Notes: generated by a model not told the origin, from the sequence alone. A stretch of DNA of 23,138 bases from Spizellomyces punctatus DAOM BR117 (GCF_000182565.1 NW_015971550.1:607027-630164); one strand, 5' to 3'. Positions 9,794 through 20,019 are shown, counted from the stretch's first letter. Numbers and translations: made by a program.

Positions 9794-10720
9794 ACTATTT
9801 TGCGTTGGTGGTAGGCAATACCATTAGAGCGGGCGTATCAGATTGTATCAGGGATTTGTAGTGTGCTAATGTATATAGGTTATCACCCCAATCGTACAAG
9901 TTGGTTATTTGAATTATTGATTTATTTGACATCTTTTGAAAAGTGAAACGGAATTAGAAACTGTCTGCATGAAAACAATAATGCAAATGCATTCTGCTAG
10001 TTGGAAATAGGTTTGTTAGGTAGCCTGTCAATCGCGTACGGATTTCCTTCATCAAATGGTATGCTAAATATCATGTCGAAATCGAGCATTTTATTTAGGC
10101 ATTGACTTGGGATCACCATCTTTTGGCAAGAACCCTTTTGGCATCATAGTTTATCTGACATGGTGCATCATGATAATCCTACTCCTCAGCTATCGTGATG
10201 TCCATCTTTCAGAATCCCCTGCTATTAACTGTAATATCTGCCTACTTTAGACGTTACCATGAAGGATGGTTAGAATATTTGTTCAGAATGGATCCACAGA
10301 TATCAACCTTGCTGTAGCAATGATATAGCATAATAATGTGCCATCTCTGACACTTGCAAAATACGGTAATGGCCTCAATCCCACATTAGAACTGCCATTG
10401 TAGCGGTTAAGCAAGTTGGAGTGCGTAATAGTACCAGCAATTGTCGGCTGCGTTTCTGGCCAATTAGCCAAATCCCTTGTTGCGCTTTAAGGACGAGAAT
10501 GAACATACTAATCGACGTGAGTCAAGTAGAACTTTCGATCGTTACAAAGAATCATATTCACCTCCTGAACCCAACTGAATCCGAGTACTTGCAAGGAAAA
10601 TAACAAATGCAATGTTGCAATTTGACCATTAAGGATATCAATACGACATATCGCCCGCCTCTCATACATGCTCCTAGTTTCATATATACACCATCTAATG
10701 CAATCGCTATCGCCGTGCTA
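9782..10720. other. Long AT-rich intergenic region containing direct-repeat copy B
   Basis: A 939-bp gap between the convergent 3' ends of the ATPase-zincin gene and the RING gene. It holds the second 13-bp repeat unit and repeat copy B (9896-9981). The rest, 9982-10720, shows only short random ORFs and no recognisable RNA or element. Confidence 0.6.
9896..9981 (+). repeat. Direct repeat, copy B (86 bp)
   Basis: Second copy of the repeat at 6518-6604, same orientation, offset 3378 bp. It lies 115 bp downstream of the stop codon of the ATPase-zincin gene, so that gene sits between the two copies. No similarity extends beyond the copies. Confidence 0.9.
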
Positions 10721-12645
10721 CTACGCTTGATCATTTTGAAACGCTCGCTTTATCCAGGCCAATTCCACAGCTTCGTACCCGGCCGCCCGGTTCAATCCTA
10801 GTATTATATCTACCTCTCTTGTGGTCACGACAGAATCACACTGTGCTGTCGGGCATTTTACAATATCCTTGGTTCTCATACTTTCGACTATGCGTTTCCT
10901 GAAGCATTTCGTGCATATCGTGTGCTTGCAAGTCAATATGATTCCCTCTCCGCGTTGGCAGGCTACCCGGCAATCACAACAGTCGAATCCCTAGTGAAAC
11001 AATGTGAATGAGCAGAGGATTCAAATGTAGATGAACATCCTCTCAACGTACAGCCAAACACAATTTTAAATCTCTGGCAAGCCTAACGGCCTCCCGATCA
11101 TTCGTCATCCACTTCGTGTTCATCTGTTTCCGCTCACAGAAGCGCTTATATTTTTCATGGAGATCATCACCGCTTGACCTGTTGGACGTTGCGGACGGAG
11201 GAGTAGACCGGCGCGGCTGACCAACTGAGGACCCACCAGAACTGGAGGAGGATGGGCCTGATTCAGACAATACATTTTTGTTCCAACGTGATCGCCGCGG
11301 AGAACGCATCCGATGGGAACTGTCGCTTGAACCAGATGCAGGCGTGCTTGCACTGCCTACCAAGCCCACTGTTTGATCAAAGCGTGAAGCCAGATCCGTG
11401 AGCCACGGGGAGCGACCTCCTCTGTTCCCTGATCTTGCGTTTGCGCCGTCTGCGTTTGTTGTGTCCGGTGCATCAAAGGAGAAACCTGTTGAAAGACCGC
11501 TTCCGAACGTGAAGGTCGCCGGAGGTTCTTGTGGGGGAGGTACTGGTGGTTCACTTGGTGCGAATCTCCCACGCGGGCGGGCGATACGCCTTCGAGTCGG
11601 ACTGGAAGGAGGGTTGTTACCTGTGGTTCCGTTCGTTGGATTGGTAGAGTGCCCTTATGATACACGAAAATGAGCACCTTTTGCGGACCGGCAAATAGCG
11701 TGCACTTCTCACCTTGCTCTGAAGTCGAAACATCACTGTCATGGTCTCCATCCCTCGGGCTCAACATAGAGACGCCAAGCCTGCGCCCATCGCTAAAAAT
11801 GACCTTGTCTGAAGGTTGAAAGCGAGGACGTTGAGTATCTGGCCCCGAGTTTCTGGACGATTCAAAGCGCGAACGCTGCGAGCCTGACGCCTGGTTCCCT
11901 GGGATTTGAGGACCAGGTCGACCTGCTATGACCTGAAAACCAGATACAAGTTGTGGTTCCTTAATACGCACTATTGGGTTACCCGTCACATCAAAATGCT
12001 TACATTGGTCAAGTCCAAAACTCCATCCCTGGACCTCACAGGTAGAGATGGAGACGACCCACTTGGCGTTTCTGCAATATGACCTCGCAGGTGATCAGCG
12101 AGATCTTGGACCTTGAGGCATGGGGATAATTCACGCACGGCAACCTTGAAAAATATGAGACTTGAGCCACTGCGGTATTCTCTACCGTTTGGTGTACCCA
12201 GCGTCGTACCTTTCTTGCGCATAACGGGCACTTTTGATAGCGTCGTAGCGACTGTTCAATGCAAGTCCTGCGCACGAAACCAGGAAAGCTATGATTGACA
12301 GTTGCTAGCCAGAGCAGATAGAGTGACATACCGGCAATACATATGATCACACGGCGTTCTTCTCACGTCGCGATACAGCTCAAAACAGATGCTGCACTGG
12401 AGCTCGTTTGTTATGGTTTCGATGAGCTTGGCGGCCCCGGTACTCTTGTCATGATTGTTAGGATGAACGCAATTTGATTGTGGACTCGTGTTCTGTGGTC
12501 CAGCTGCGGGGTCCTTTCCTTTAGACCTCCTTGGGTTGGCCAAGATGCGAGCCATGATCGCAGGCACGCCAGATTGATAATGGTTGACAGGTTTCACCAG
12601 ATGGTGCGCAGCATTGATCGACATTACGTAATCAAAGCGTTGCAT
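10721..12645 (-). CDS. BRCA1/RAD18-type RING protein with a second RBR-type RING1 at the C-terminus
   Basis: Putative E3 ubiquitin ligase of 543 residues. Minus-strand exons: 12645-12332, 12267-12210, 12144-12004, 11959-11713, 11653-11052 and 10990-10721, all phase-consistent, with introns of 44-65 bp. The N-terminal C3HC4 RING spans residues 84-121 (LQCSICFELYRDV, CDHMYCRTC, CPLCARK). It is followed by VAVRELSP and LADHLRGHI, which resembles the helix after the RING in BRCA1/RAD18-type proteins. The middle is Ser/Pro/Gly-rich and disordered. The last exon (from residue 455) has a second cysteine domain, CCDC-x3-C, CKHTICTKC and CPTAQC, like RING1 of RBR ligases, but no IBR or RING2 follows. 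An alternative start is the internal ATG of MARIL (residue 31). Orthology is not assigned. Confidence 0.85.
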
Positions 12646-12820
12646 TTTCGAAAAACGCCCTGGTGCAAATAGCTGACGACAATTGGTCCGGTTTGAATAG
12701 ATGCATACTCAAATGAGTGACTACATTTACGGCTTCAGAATGTGCTTGTCAGCCAACCTAAGTACAATGTGATGATACAGCTATATAACACGTCCTATCG
12801 TCCTACGCAACCCGCTGTGA

Positions 12821-15143
12821 TCAGGAGGCGACGATCGAACAGACTGTTGCAGAATGCTCATGCGAGCCACATGTTTCGCATGTATGAAGGAAGCGGCACT
12901 GACTGCCGTTTCTACAGTATCCTTTGTTATTATTCCAATAGTGGCATGTTCTTCCGTTTTGCGGAACAGCATTGATGGCAGGCACGCTTTGCTTAAACTT
13001 GCGTGGTGTGGTTTCTTGCAATTGAATTTTGAACTTCTTGTTCCGACCTTCGCGTTCGCCAGTTTCCCCTTCATATCGGCCACGCTTGCGATGACTACCT
13101 ACGTCCATTGTCGCACTGTCAGACGTATGCTGCCGCGAACGGGGTGCGGGACTTCGTCGCCCGGCTGCAAAGCTCTCTTCCGGGTACGCGATCGGTGGAG
13201 GGACTGACCGATTCACATAACGGGTTACAACTACCGGACAATCTAAGCTGGGATGGGCACCGCCGCAATTTATGCATCGGTGAACTCGTTCTGAGTAATG
13301 ATGGGGTTAGTGTTATTGTCCGAGTTTATTTAGGCATCACATTCAACCATGATGTGTTGAGACAATGATCATTACACGTACTGCAGGTATCAAAGCCACA
13401 AAGTCCACTCGAGTTCCAGTTTTGACAAAAGTCCGTATACTTCCTGCCCGGCATTTCTGGCTTGACCTTGTCTTTATGAGGACACTCGAACATTCCATGG
13501 TCTCCATGACAAATCATACAGACATTCAAACGAGGGCACCGGCTTAGGTCGCAATGACTTTTGTTCCAGTGAAGACAGATTTGTGCCTTCCTGTCACACT
13601 CCACAAAGGTATGGGCAGACGAGCCGCAATAAGCGCATTGATGCAAATGGTAACAATTGCGATGAATGCAGTTGCCACGATTCCAATGTAGGCATACACG
13701 TTGTCGTTTTCCAGATGCGAGCAAATAGGGATTTGCACTAGTCCTCTCGGGACTACGGGACTTTTCCGTACGCCTGTTGTCGTTGCCTCGTGTTGGTGTT
13801 ACAGCGCGTGATTCTGACAAGGCCTGCTTCGAAGAATCAGTATCTCTCTCTATAATCGAAATTACGACAGGCCTCTCGTCAGTACGGCTTTCACCCTGCG
13901 GCTCAGAGCCTAATCTTCTAGGAGTCTGGGATATGCTTTCGAAAAGCTTTTGCACAGCATCTTCAAGAGGTGCCTCTGGTGCCGTCTCAATTTCCGAAAT
14001 CGGGGACCATCTGCTCTCAACAGCAGCTCCCTTGTTTTTCAAGATGGGTAACATCGCGCGATTAGAAGCATTTCCCTCAGTCTGCATCGCAATTTCATTA
14101 CTAGACAAAGGGGGTTTGCTTGTATCAAGCACATTTGAGTTGAGGGTGGACATCAACTGGTTTGGAATGCCTGTATGTTTTTCAAGGCTGGATATCCCAA
14201 GGGGTTGAACTCCCGCATTTTGACCAATTTGGACATATTTCAATCGAGCCAGTAGGTCAGCACGCTTTGTTGCGGCTTCAGCTTTCATTTCACCCAACTG
14301 TTGCTTCGACATTGCCAATTTTAGGGAAAGCTGATTCCTTGCTCCGTCTACACGCTGCTTGTGGGCTTCTTTTTCGACTAGTTCTTTTTGCAAGTTCATA
14401 ATGCGCGCTCGTAGAGAATCACATTCGTTAGCCAATCTCGCAATTTCAGCTTGATGCTGATAGGAGGCATTCATGTCTTCAATGAACTGATTTTCGACTA
14501 GATCCACTTTCTCCGAGTGCTCAAGTATCTCCAACTGTAATTGATAAAGCTCTCGCTGTTTAATTTCATCGTTCGCATTATGGATAGCGGCAGCGGTGCG
14601 ACCAAGCAGCCCGGATCCCTCTGGTCTGCAGGTGACCGGTTCTTCATTGTTACGTAAGGACACTCGTCCATTATCCACAGCTGCAAACAGTTTATCGCCT
14701 GCCTGTACAGTTGAACTTGCTGGTACAGACTCCAGTACACTTTGCATTTCACTTATGGGAGATCTCCCAACCGGCTTCGCGGTGGCGAAACGTGCCCATA
14801 TGTTCAGCAAGGCAGGAAAGGATGCAGCTGCGGTCTGAATATTTGTGGGCACCATATCAGACGCACCATTAGATCCTCCACTTGGTGAACCCATTCCGAT
14901 ATCATCTACTTCTGCCAAGCCGTTCAGGGGAGTTCTTATTCCGGCGGTAACGGGCTCATCGGCATGTACTCCCAGCATTTCGTATGACAAGGAGCGTGGG
15001 CTTGGTTCACAGTTGATGTCGCCTATACGAGATGTTGGGGGGCTTTCTGGTTCTTTTTTGGGTGTTACCCAATATGTGCCATTGCTCACCGTCTCATAGG
15101 TCGGTAGACGGTGCACTGCAGGAGTTGAGACTGGACGCTCCAT
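12821..15143 (-). CDS. Coiled-coil protein with four tandem CxHWN/CxxCxxxxHxxxxC zinc modules
   Basis: Protein of 743 residues from minus-strand exons 15143-13382 and 13290-12821, joined in phase 1 across a 91-bp intron. The open frame continues upstream of 15143 without ATG and has an AG acceptor-like site near 15163, so a 5' untranslated intron is possible. Residues 1-185 are low-complexity; about 190-307 is a charged coiled coil. The C-terminus carries four related modules: 484-516 (CLHWNRGNC, CAYCGSSAH), 523-554 (CLHWNKSHC, CMICHGDH), 573-605 (CQNWNSSGLC, CINCGGAH, the last part in exon 2) and 703-738 (CHYWNNNKGYC, CETCGSHEH). Each pairs a CCCH-like half with a CCHC-knuckle half, suggesting RNA or single-stranded nucleic acid binding. 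Basic and SR-like segments precede the array. I do not recognise a named orthologue. It is in tandem with the RING gene, 175 bp apart. Confidence 0.85.
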
Positions 15144-15551
15144 AACAAAATGGATGGGTATCTGTAAGTCCGGAGGAACACAAGGTCGAAGGCTCAAGAA
15201 TTAACAGTCCAGACTTGCAAAATCAAAACACCTTCAAAAGCCAAATGCTACCTGATCACCGCAGATGGTTTCATCGCAAAAAGTTGTGCCATCGTCCACA
15301 GCAGAGTAATATCACGTGACTACGATCACTTCATGTAATCCAGCAGGTAAGCAGGTCTCATTGTGCAAGTCAACTACTTTTGACTTTAGTACTTTACGAC
15401 ATGTATTCATTTAAACAGCAATTTGCAAAAGGCAATAAATGCAAACAATAAGCTCGCCTACGATTCACTTGCATCCCTCACTTGCGATTCAAGCTCCCAC
15501 GACACAATCAACGTTCTCATTTTTCTGATATTTTGTGAATCTTGACCTGGT
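15144..15551. other. Intergenic region upstream of the zinc-module gene
   Basis: A 408-bp gap between the start of the zinc-module gene and the stop of the Stc1-domain gene. It contains the palindrome TCACGTGA at 15312-15319 and may contain a 5' untranslated exon. Nothing else is evident. Confidence 0.5.
15312..15319. promoter_or_regulatory. TCACGTGA palindrome (bHLH/Cbf1-type E-box)
   Basis: A perfect 8-bp CACGTG-core palindrome about 170 bp upstream of the zinc-module gene start codon. In fungi such sites are bound by Cbf1-like bHLH factors. Function here is inferred from sequence only. Confidence 0.4.
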
Positions 15552-16130
15552 TCACTCAACGGTCATATCATCTTTTGCAGAACCATCAGCATCTTCATTG
15601 AAATCGTTCGTTTGCATCCATGCGCGCTCTCCCCATTTTACACACTGTTCACATGTCGGAAGTACTTCCCGTCTCTGCACTTTTGAGAAGGAGCTTTTGA
15701 GCAGGATCCTGTAACAGCACTTGCATCGGAGATGAGTCTCAGGGGTTGCGGTACAGTCGATGCAAGCGTGATTGTGATGCCTGTTCTTGAGACGATCCTT
15801 GAAGGGGAACCAAGGACCAGGCGGCGAGGTGCAATGCATGGCTTGTTCTTCGGGCGAGAATCTAGGTGATTGGGTGAGAGTTGAAACATTGCCTAACTAT
15901 GCAAGTTAGGCGTACCTCGACTGTGGAAGTTGTTTTCGGCAGATATGGCAGAAGAGGCTTTTGGCAATGTTCGCCCGCCGAACGTTCATCATTTCTTGTT
16001 CAGCAATGTCGTAGGTTTCTGGTATGTCAAAATGTTAGCGTCGGTTGCGGTGCGAATCATTGGAACAGAATATACCATAGCTCATATCATCCCACCAGGA
16101 TGGTCCGGTTTTTTCTTGGCTGTCCGACAT
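15552..16130 (-). CDS. Stc1-domain protein (putative RNAi-heterochromatin linker)
   Basis: Small protein of 155 residues from minus-strand exons 16130-16076, 16018-15916 and 15861-15552; introns are 57 and 54 bp and all phases fit. The Stc1 domain shows its duplicated zinc pattern: CHICRKQLPQSRFSPEEQ, then CIDC, then CKCCYRILLKSSFSKVQR and CEQC. A histidine-rich stretch (KNRHHNHACIDC) sits inside the domain. The acidic tail reads NEDADG and then DDMTVE. In fission yeast, Stc1 bridges the Argonaute-containing RITS complex and the CLRC histone methyltransferase complex. Many fungal Stc1-domain proteins are uncharacterised, so the domain call is strong and the function is inference. No separate RNAi gene is visible in this window. 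Confidence 0.88.
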
Positions 16131-16435
16131 TATGTTTAATTCGCAAAAATGTGTAGTGCGAAATGGAAGAAGCTTCGCCAACAGAAAGGCTGTCAGTCAG
16201 TTAACCCACATGACACGTGACATGACTACAGGCAACCAGGACGATAACGACGCTTGGAGTCAAACGACATGTCCTGCGCAGTCACAGAAAAGCAAAAGAA
16301 AGTACAGGACTGAGGGCCATTGGTACGCAATATCTATTATATATTCCAAACAGTAGCCATAGGATAAAACTGCATATAAATCTCATTAAGTATGGATGAT
16401 CCCGCAGTCATCTCCAAGTATATACCAGCGGTCGA
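16131..16435. other. Intergenic region upstream of the Stc1-domain gene
   Basis: A 305-bp gap between the Stc1-domain gene start and the Mub1 stop. It contains a CACGTG core at 16214-16219 (context ACACGTGA), about 85 bp upstream of the Stc1 start codon. No gene or RNA is seen. Confidence 0.5.
16214..16219. promoter_or_regulatory. CACGTG core (E-box) upstream of the Stc1-domain gene
   Basis: CACGTG lies about 85 bp upstream of the ATG at 16130. The same core occurs upstream of the neighbouring zinc-module gene at 15313-15318, so the two genes could share a bHLH regulator. Confidence 0.35.
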
Positions 16436-17679
16436 CTATGATTCCAAGCGCTCTTCATCTCCCCGTCCCGAAATGCTTGCTTCACGTTCTACCAAACTTC
16501 CACATCGTCCCTCAACTTTCAAGCACCAATTTCGGTGGGCAATCCATGACGCGCGCTGGCATTGTTTGCTATCACAAACAAGATTGCTAATGAGATGGAG
16601 AAATCTCTGAGAAAAAAGTAGTCTCAGACATACCTGCAATACACAACCCTTCTACACCGTGAGCATTTTAGAAATTCTCTTTCGATTTTTTCTACGCGCC
16701 CACAGGCGTTTTCGAATCTCTTTTCCGGTCCAAAGTTGCCGCATCTTCGAAAGGGCTGACATCCGTCGGATCTTTTGAACGCGTTTCTCATGCATATGAT
16801 TGCCCATCGTCGAATCTCTGGATTATATTGGGGACCGGTAAAGTGTTCCGTAAGTGCAAAAATATTGGGTGTGCTGCCATGGAGGTGTGCCCGGAGACTG
16901 GCGTATTTCGAGAGGTATGCAGTCAGCTTCAAGGCTGGCAGAAGCGTAGGATGTGTGGAGGCAGGTACAAGAGGAGTCGTGATTGAACTTGTCGTCGTCG
17001 TCGTCGTCGTCGTCGTTGTTGTTGATGTTGTCTGTTCTATATCTGCGGTGCTTGAGAGATTGGGACTCGGAAGACCAAGTAATGTCCCGTTGGAGTTATC
17101 TGGTGGAAGGGAATCTGCTGTAGTTGCGGATAGTTCGGGTTGCAACGATTGTGGGTACGTGGTAGGCATGTTGGGCGAACCATCCTGTGATTCAACGGCC
17201 ATGGCAGCCGCCGCCAGTGGAGAAAGGACATCCTGACCGTCCGCAGTCGTCTTTAGCGCAGGACCTTTCCCGCCTCCCGCCGCAAAGGCGCCGCTCAAAA
17301 CAACAATCAAGACCGGGATCACCTTGGCCTCCACCAAACGTCGCCGCAGTCGCTGATTTCCACGGACAGCAACGTTGCTCAGACAGCACACTCCGGCCAC
17401 AATGCACACTCCCCATTGCTGTGCTCGCGCTCCTTTGGCCACACTGACTTTCTGTACTCCTTTCAGCACAATCCTCACCAGACACTCTAGCCCGCCGTCG
17501 ACAGCCAGTACCTGCGCTATTCTTGCATGTGTGCACGTCAAGTACGTCAAGTTCAGCAGGCTGTGTGAAAGGGCAAGTGGGTCTGTACACGTCAATGCGC
17601 GTTTGTCATAGTGGTTGGGTGTCAGAGTTATGGCTCCTGTTGACGGGTGTAGGGAGGAAAAGTTGGACTGTCGAACCAT
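16436..17679 (-). CDS. MUB1: Mub1/SamB family MYND zinc-finger protein
   Basis: Adaptor for Ubr2-type ubiquitin ligation in yeast (Mub1) and a morphogenesis factor in Aspergillus (SamB). Minus-strand exons 17679-16634 and 16568-16436 encode 392 residues, joined in phase 2 across a 65-bp intron. The open frame runs upstream to 17763, but the first ATG (MVRQSNFSSLHP) is at 17679 and leads into family-typical sequence: ITLTPNHYDKRAL, then LLNLTYLT and VLAVDGGLECLVRI. An armadillo-like segment follows. The MYND finger uses C339, C342, C348, C352, H360 and C364 (KCSRCRRVVYCSKQC, then HRNWC), with the upstream Cys of FRRCGNFG. The splice falls inside the finger. A poly-threonine tract is encoded by a GTC microsatellite on the plus strand. 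It is shorter than yeast Mub1 (about 620 residues). Confidence 0.93.
16991..17019 (+). repeat. GTC/GTT trinucleotide microsatellite inside MUB1
   Basis: Eight GTC units run into GTT units. Read on the minus strand it encodes the poly-threonine tract of the Mub1 protein, between the armadillo-like and MYND parts. Confidence 0.9.
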
Positions 17680-18488
17680 TGTCTTTCTAGGTAGGAGATG
17701 GGAAGGAGGAGGAGTGCTTGAAATGGACACTTTTCTTCGCGCTAGCTGGCCCGACCCCTCCAAAATATAAAGGACTGCGCGCGTTGTGTGTGCTCGGGTG
17801 TGCTGTGTCTGGGCTGGTTTCGTTTATAAACTCGTCGATGCGCAGTAACAAGTCAAAGCAGTTGTCTCGCCCCGATATTTTCTTCTTTTCTATTTCGACC
17901 CTTCTCCTTCCGCCAAACGACGTCAACAAAATCAAAGTTCAAATAGTGTCGTCACTTGTTTATTTTTTTTTTTTTGCTTGTGCTGCGCTCTCTCCTTTTT
18001 AGCTGGTTTGCATTTTCAACTTGAATGTGTGCTCCCTTGTCGCCAACTCTTGAAACCACGGCGTGCAAAACAAACGGGCCGTGACCAACAAATCACACTC
18101 AAGGCCCAAACGAACACACACACAGCAGCAGCAAAAACCTAGAGATTGCTTTCAAAACGGCCAGGAAACCGAGCATTTCGAAAACGTTTTTTTCTTTTTT
18201 TTCTTTGTTATTTTATATGTCTGTTTTTTTTGTTTTTTGATATCTCCCAAAACATAAACTTGATCATCTTCCCCCGGCCCATCCAAATCCATTCCAGCCA
18301 TTGAAATCTACTGAATTTTTATTTCTTGTTTTTTGCGTACATAAATCTAAGAGCAACTTCTAAACAGTAAACACAAAGCGGCCCGCGCTCCAGGTACACT
18401 GAAGTTTCTAAGTGTAAAAACTCGCCCGAGTGAAAGGGACGGGAGCGAAAGTTTCATAGAAGAACACCGAGCCCCAACTGTTGATATT
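17680..18488. other. Intergenic region upstream of MUB1 and downstream of the CAP gene
   Basis: A 809-bp gap. It holds the MUB1 promoter and the CAP gene 3' untranslated region. Low-complexity sequence includes a 13-T run at 17963-17975, T-rich stretches near 18185-18240 and a CA/CAG-rich patch near 18115-18130. No supported gene or RNA is seen. Confidence 0.6.
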
Positions 18489-19378
18489 TCAAGGAATCGG
18501 TTGGCCAACAAAGTTGCCGCTGTCAAAGCAAGAAAAAAGGATTAAAAACTTGGTATCCCTTATTAATAACGCAGGAGACATGTCAAAAAAACTCACGCAG
18601 GAAAGTACTCGCAGACAACAAATGAAAGCTTTTGGCCAGTTCCGTCATTCACACCGAGGGCACAACCCAATTCCTTTGTCGTGCCCCATACAACTTGAGA
18701 GTAATGTCCATAGGCGTGAAAGTCGCCATCGCCAATCAGCCCACTTTTGGGCATTAAGCTCTTTTCATCGTACCAACTCTGAACGGCAGGTCCGCACGCC
18801 TGATTCTCGTCGCCACTTGTTGAAGAGGCAAAAAGATTTTCACCAAAGGGACCTCCCGAATGTTCAAGATCAAATTTGCCAGAGGCCGCAAGCGTGTTGG
18901 CCCAGTTCTGAGCATGTGCAGCAGCCTTGGCTGACCACACGAGAGCGCCCTTGCCATCTTGAGCACGAAGGCGGTTGTGAGTGGCGAGACAATCATCCTG
19001 GAATGAGCCCTTTGGGACCGGTTTGGGCTCTGGCTTTGGAATAGGAGTCGGCGTGGGTTCGGGTTTGGGTTTGGGTACGGTGGGTACGGACACGAACTTG
19101 GCCGGTTCCGGTTTAGGTGTAGAAATAGGTTTTGGCGAATCGACGGGTTTCGGAGCGGGAAGCGCAGGTGTCGGCACGACTTTGGGCAGTTCCACATATG
19201 AAGGAGGTTCTGGCGTCGCTGTGGGAAAGACTGCGGCTGTTGATGTGACCCGCTTCTTGCAGTTTCCCTCGTGACGTGCAGCGAGCCGGCGCCTGCACTT
19301 TAGACCCGCAGCGGATACAGAGTCCGTCGCACTGAGAGCCGCGACGGCGATAACCATGATACTTGCCAACTTGACCAT
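18489..19378 (-). CDS. Secreted CAP/PR-1 (Pry-like) protein with Pro-Lys-rich spacer
   Basis: Extracellular CAP-superfamily protein of 270 residues. Members bind sterols and lipids in yeast and are common secreted fungal proteins. Two minus-strand exons: 19378-18597 and a 31-nt terminal exon 18519-18489. The long exon alone would stop at VCEYFPA, but a GTGAGT donor there joins to GNFVGQPIP, restoring the conserved CxYxPxGN motif. Signal peptide: residues 1 to about 23 (hydrophobic MVIAVAALSA, then SVSA). Residues about 55-127 are a low-complexity Pro/Lys/Glu spacer with PKPEP-like repeats. The CAP domain follows: CLATHNRLRAQ, LEHSGGPFGENLF, GHYSQVVWGTTKELGCA and VVCEYFPAGN. It is divergent from the adenylate kinase gene. 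Confidence 0.95.
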
Positions 19379-20019
19379 AATGAGAGAGGGCGACCTGCGC
19401 TTTACGTTCTATGTAATTCTATATATATAATACAGACGCACAAACACGGCAGTGCAAAGACCAGCTTGCAATCCGAAAGTGTTGAAATGAGGAGGAACAC
19501 GTTGGGGGGGAGGAAGCGGAGGTGCTGGCACTTTAATACCCATTTTTTTCCCTTCCTTCTTTTTACGCCTGCCGTTTTTTTTGCAAGTCGGCTGGTCGCA
19601 CGGATGAGCCGCTCACTAGCGCAAAAAATTACAATTTTTAAGTTTTCGGACAAACGGTACGGCTTACATAAGCATGTCGGACGGCCAATTCCGCTTGTGC
19701 GCATTGTAGTTGCCATGTCGTTGTGCATGGGCATTTTGTTTGTCAGTGCATGTGCTGCACTTGTTCGAGATGGGGGTTTGTAGGTCGATCGGTTAAGGGA
19801 GCTGGCGGCGTCAGCATTCTATTGTTCCCCTTTGGCAATAAAGGATCATTTCCCGTAGATACCCTCCATATTCCTTTGCCAATTAAATGTCATGACACTA
19901 TATTCGTAACATTCCTTGAATGGCCGAGTTTCTGTCCTGTATCATAGTGTGATTTTTTACTCATTGTGCCGGGAGACCTTGGACCACATACACATCTTTT
20001 GGATTCTCTGGACAAGAAC
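19379..20019. promoter_or_regulatory. Divergent promoter region, CAP gene and adenylate kinase gene
   Basis: A 641-bp gap between divergent starts. A TATATATATAA-like run at about 19421-19433 sits some 45-55 bp upstream of the CAP start codon and is a good TATA candidate for that gene. No similar element is obvious for the adenylate kinase. Confidence 0.5.

Noticed and set aside
6518-9981. Idea that the direct repeats are LTRs of a retrotransposon
   Set aside because: No primer-binding site, polypurine tract, gag or reverse transcriptase lies between them, and the copies lack TG...CA ends.
16775-17236. 153-codon plus-strand ORF with a poly-valine run
   Set aside because: Created by reading the GTC microsatellite of MUB1 on the opposite strand.
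18063-18257. Small plus-strand ORF ending in a phenylalanine run
   Set aside because: Encoded by T-rich low-complexity sequence; no domain and no start context of note.
18754-19274. Glycine-rich plus-strand ORF and shifted minus-strand ORF over the CAP gene
   Set aside because: Both are shadows of the Pro/Lys repeat spacer in the CAP gene.
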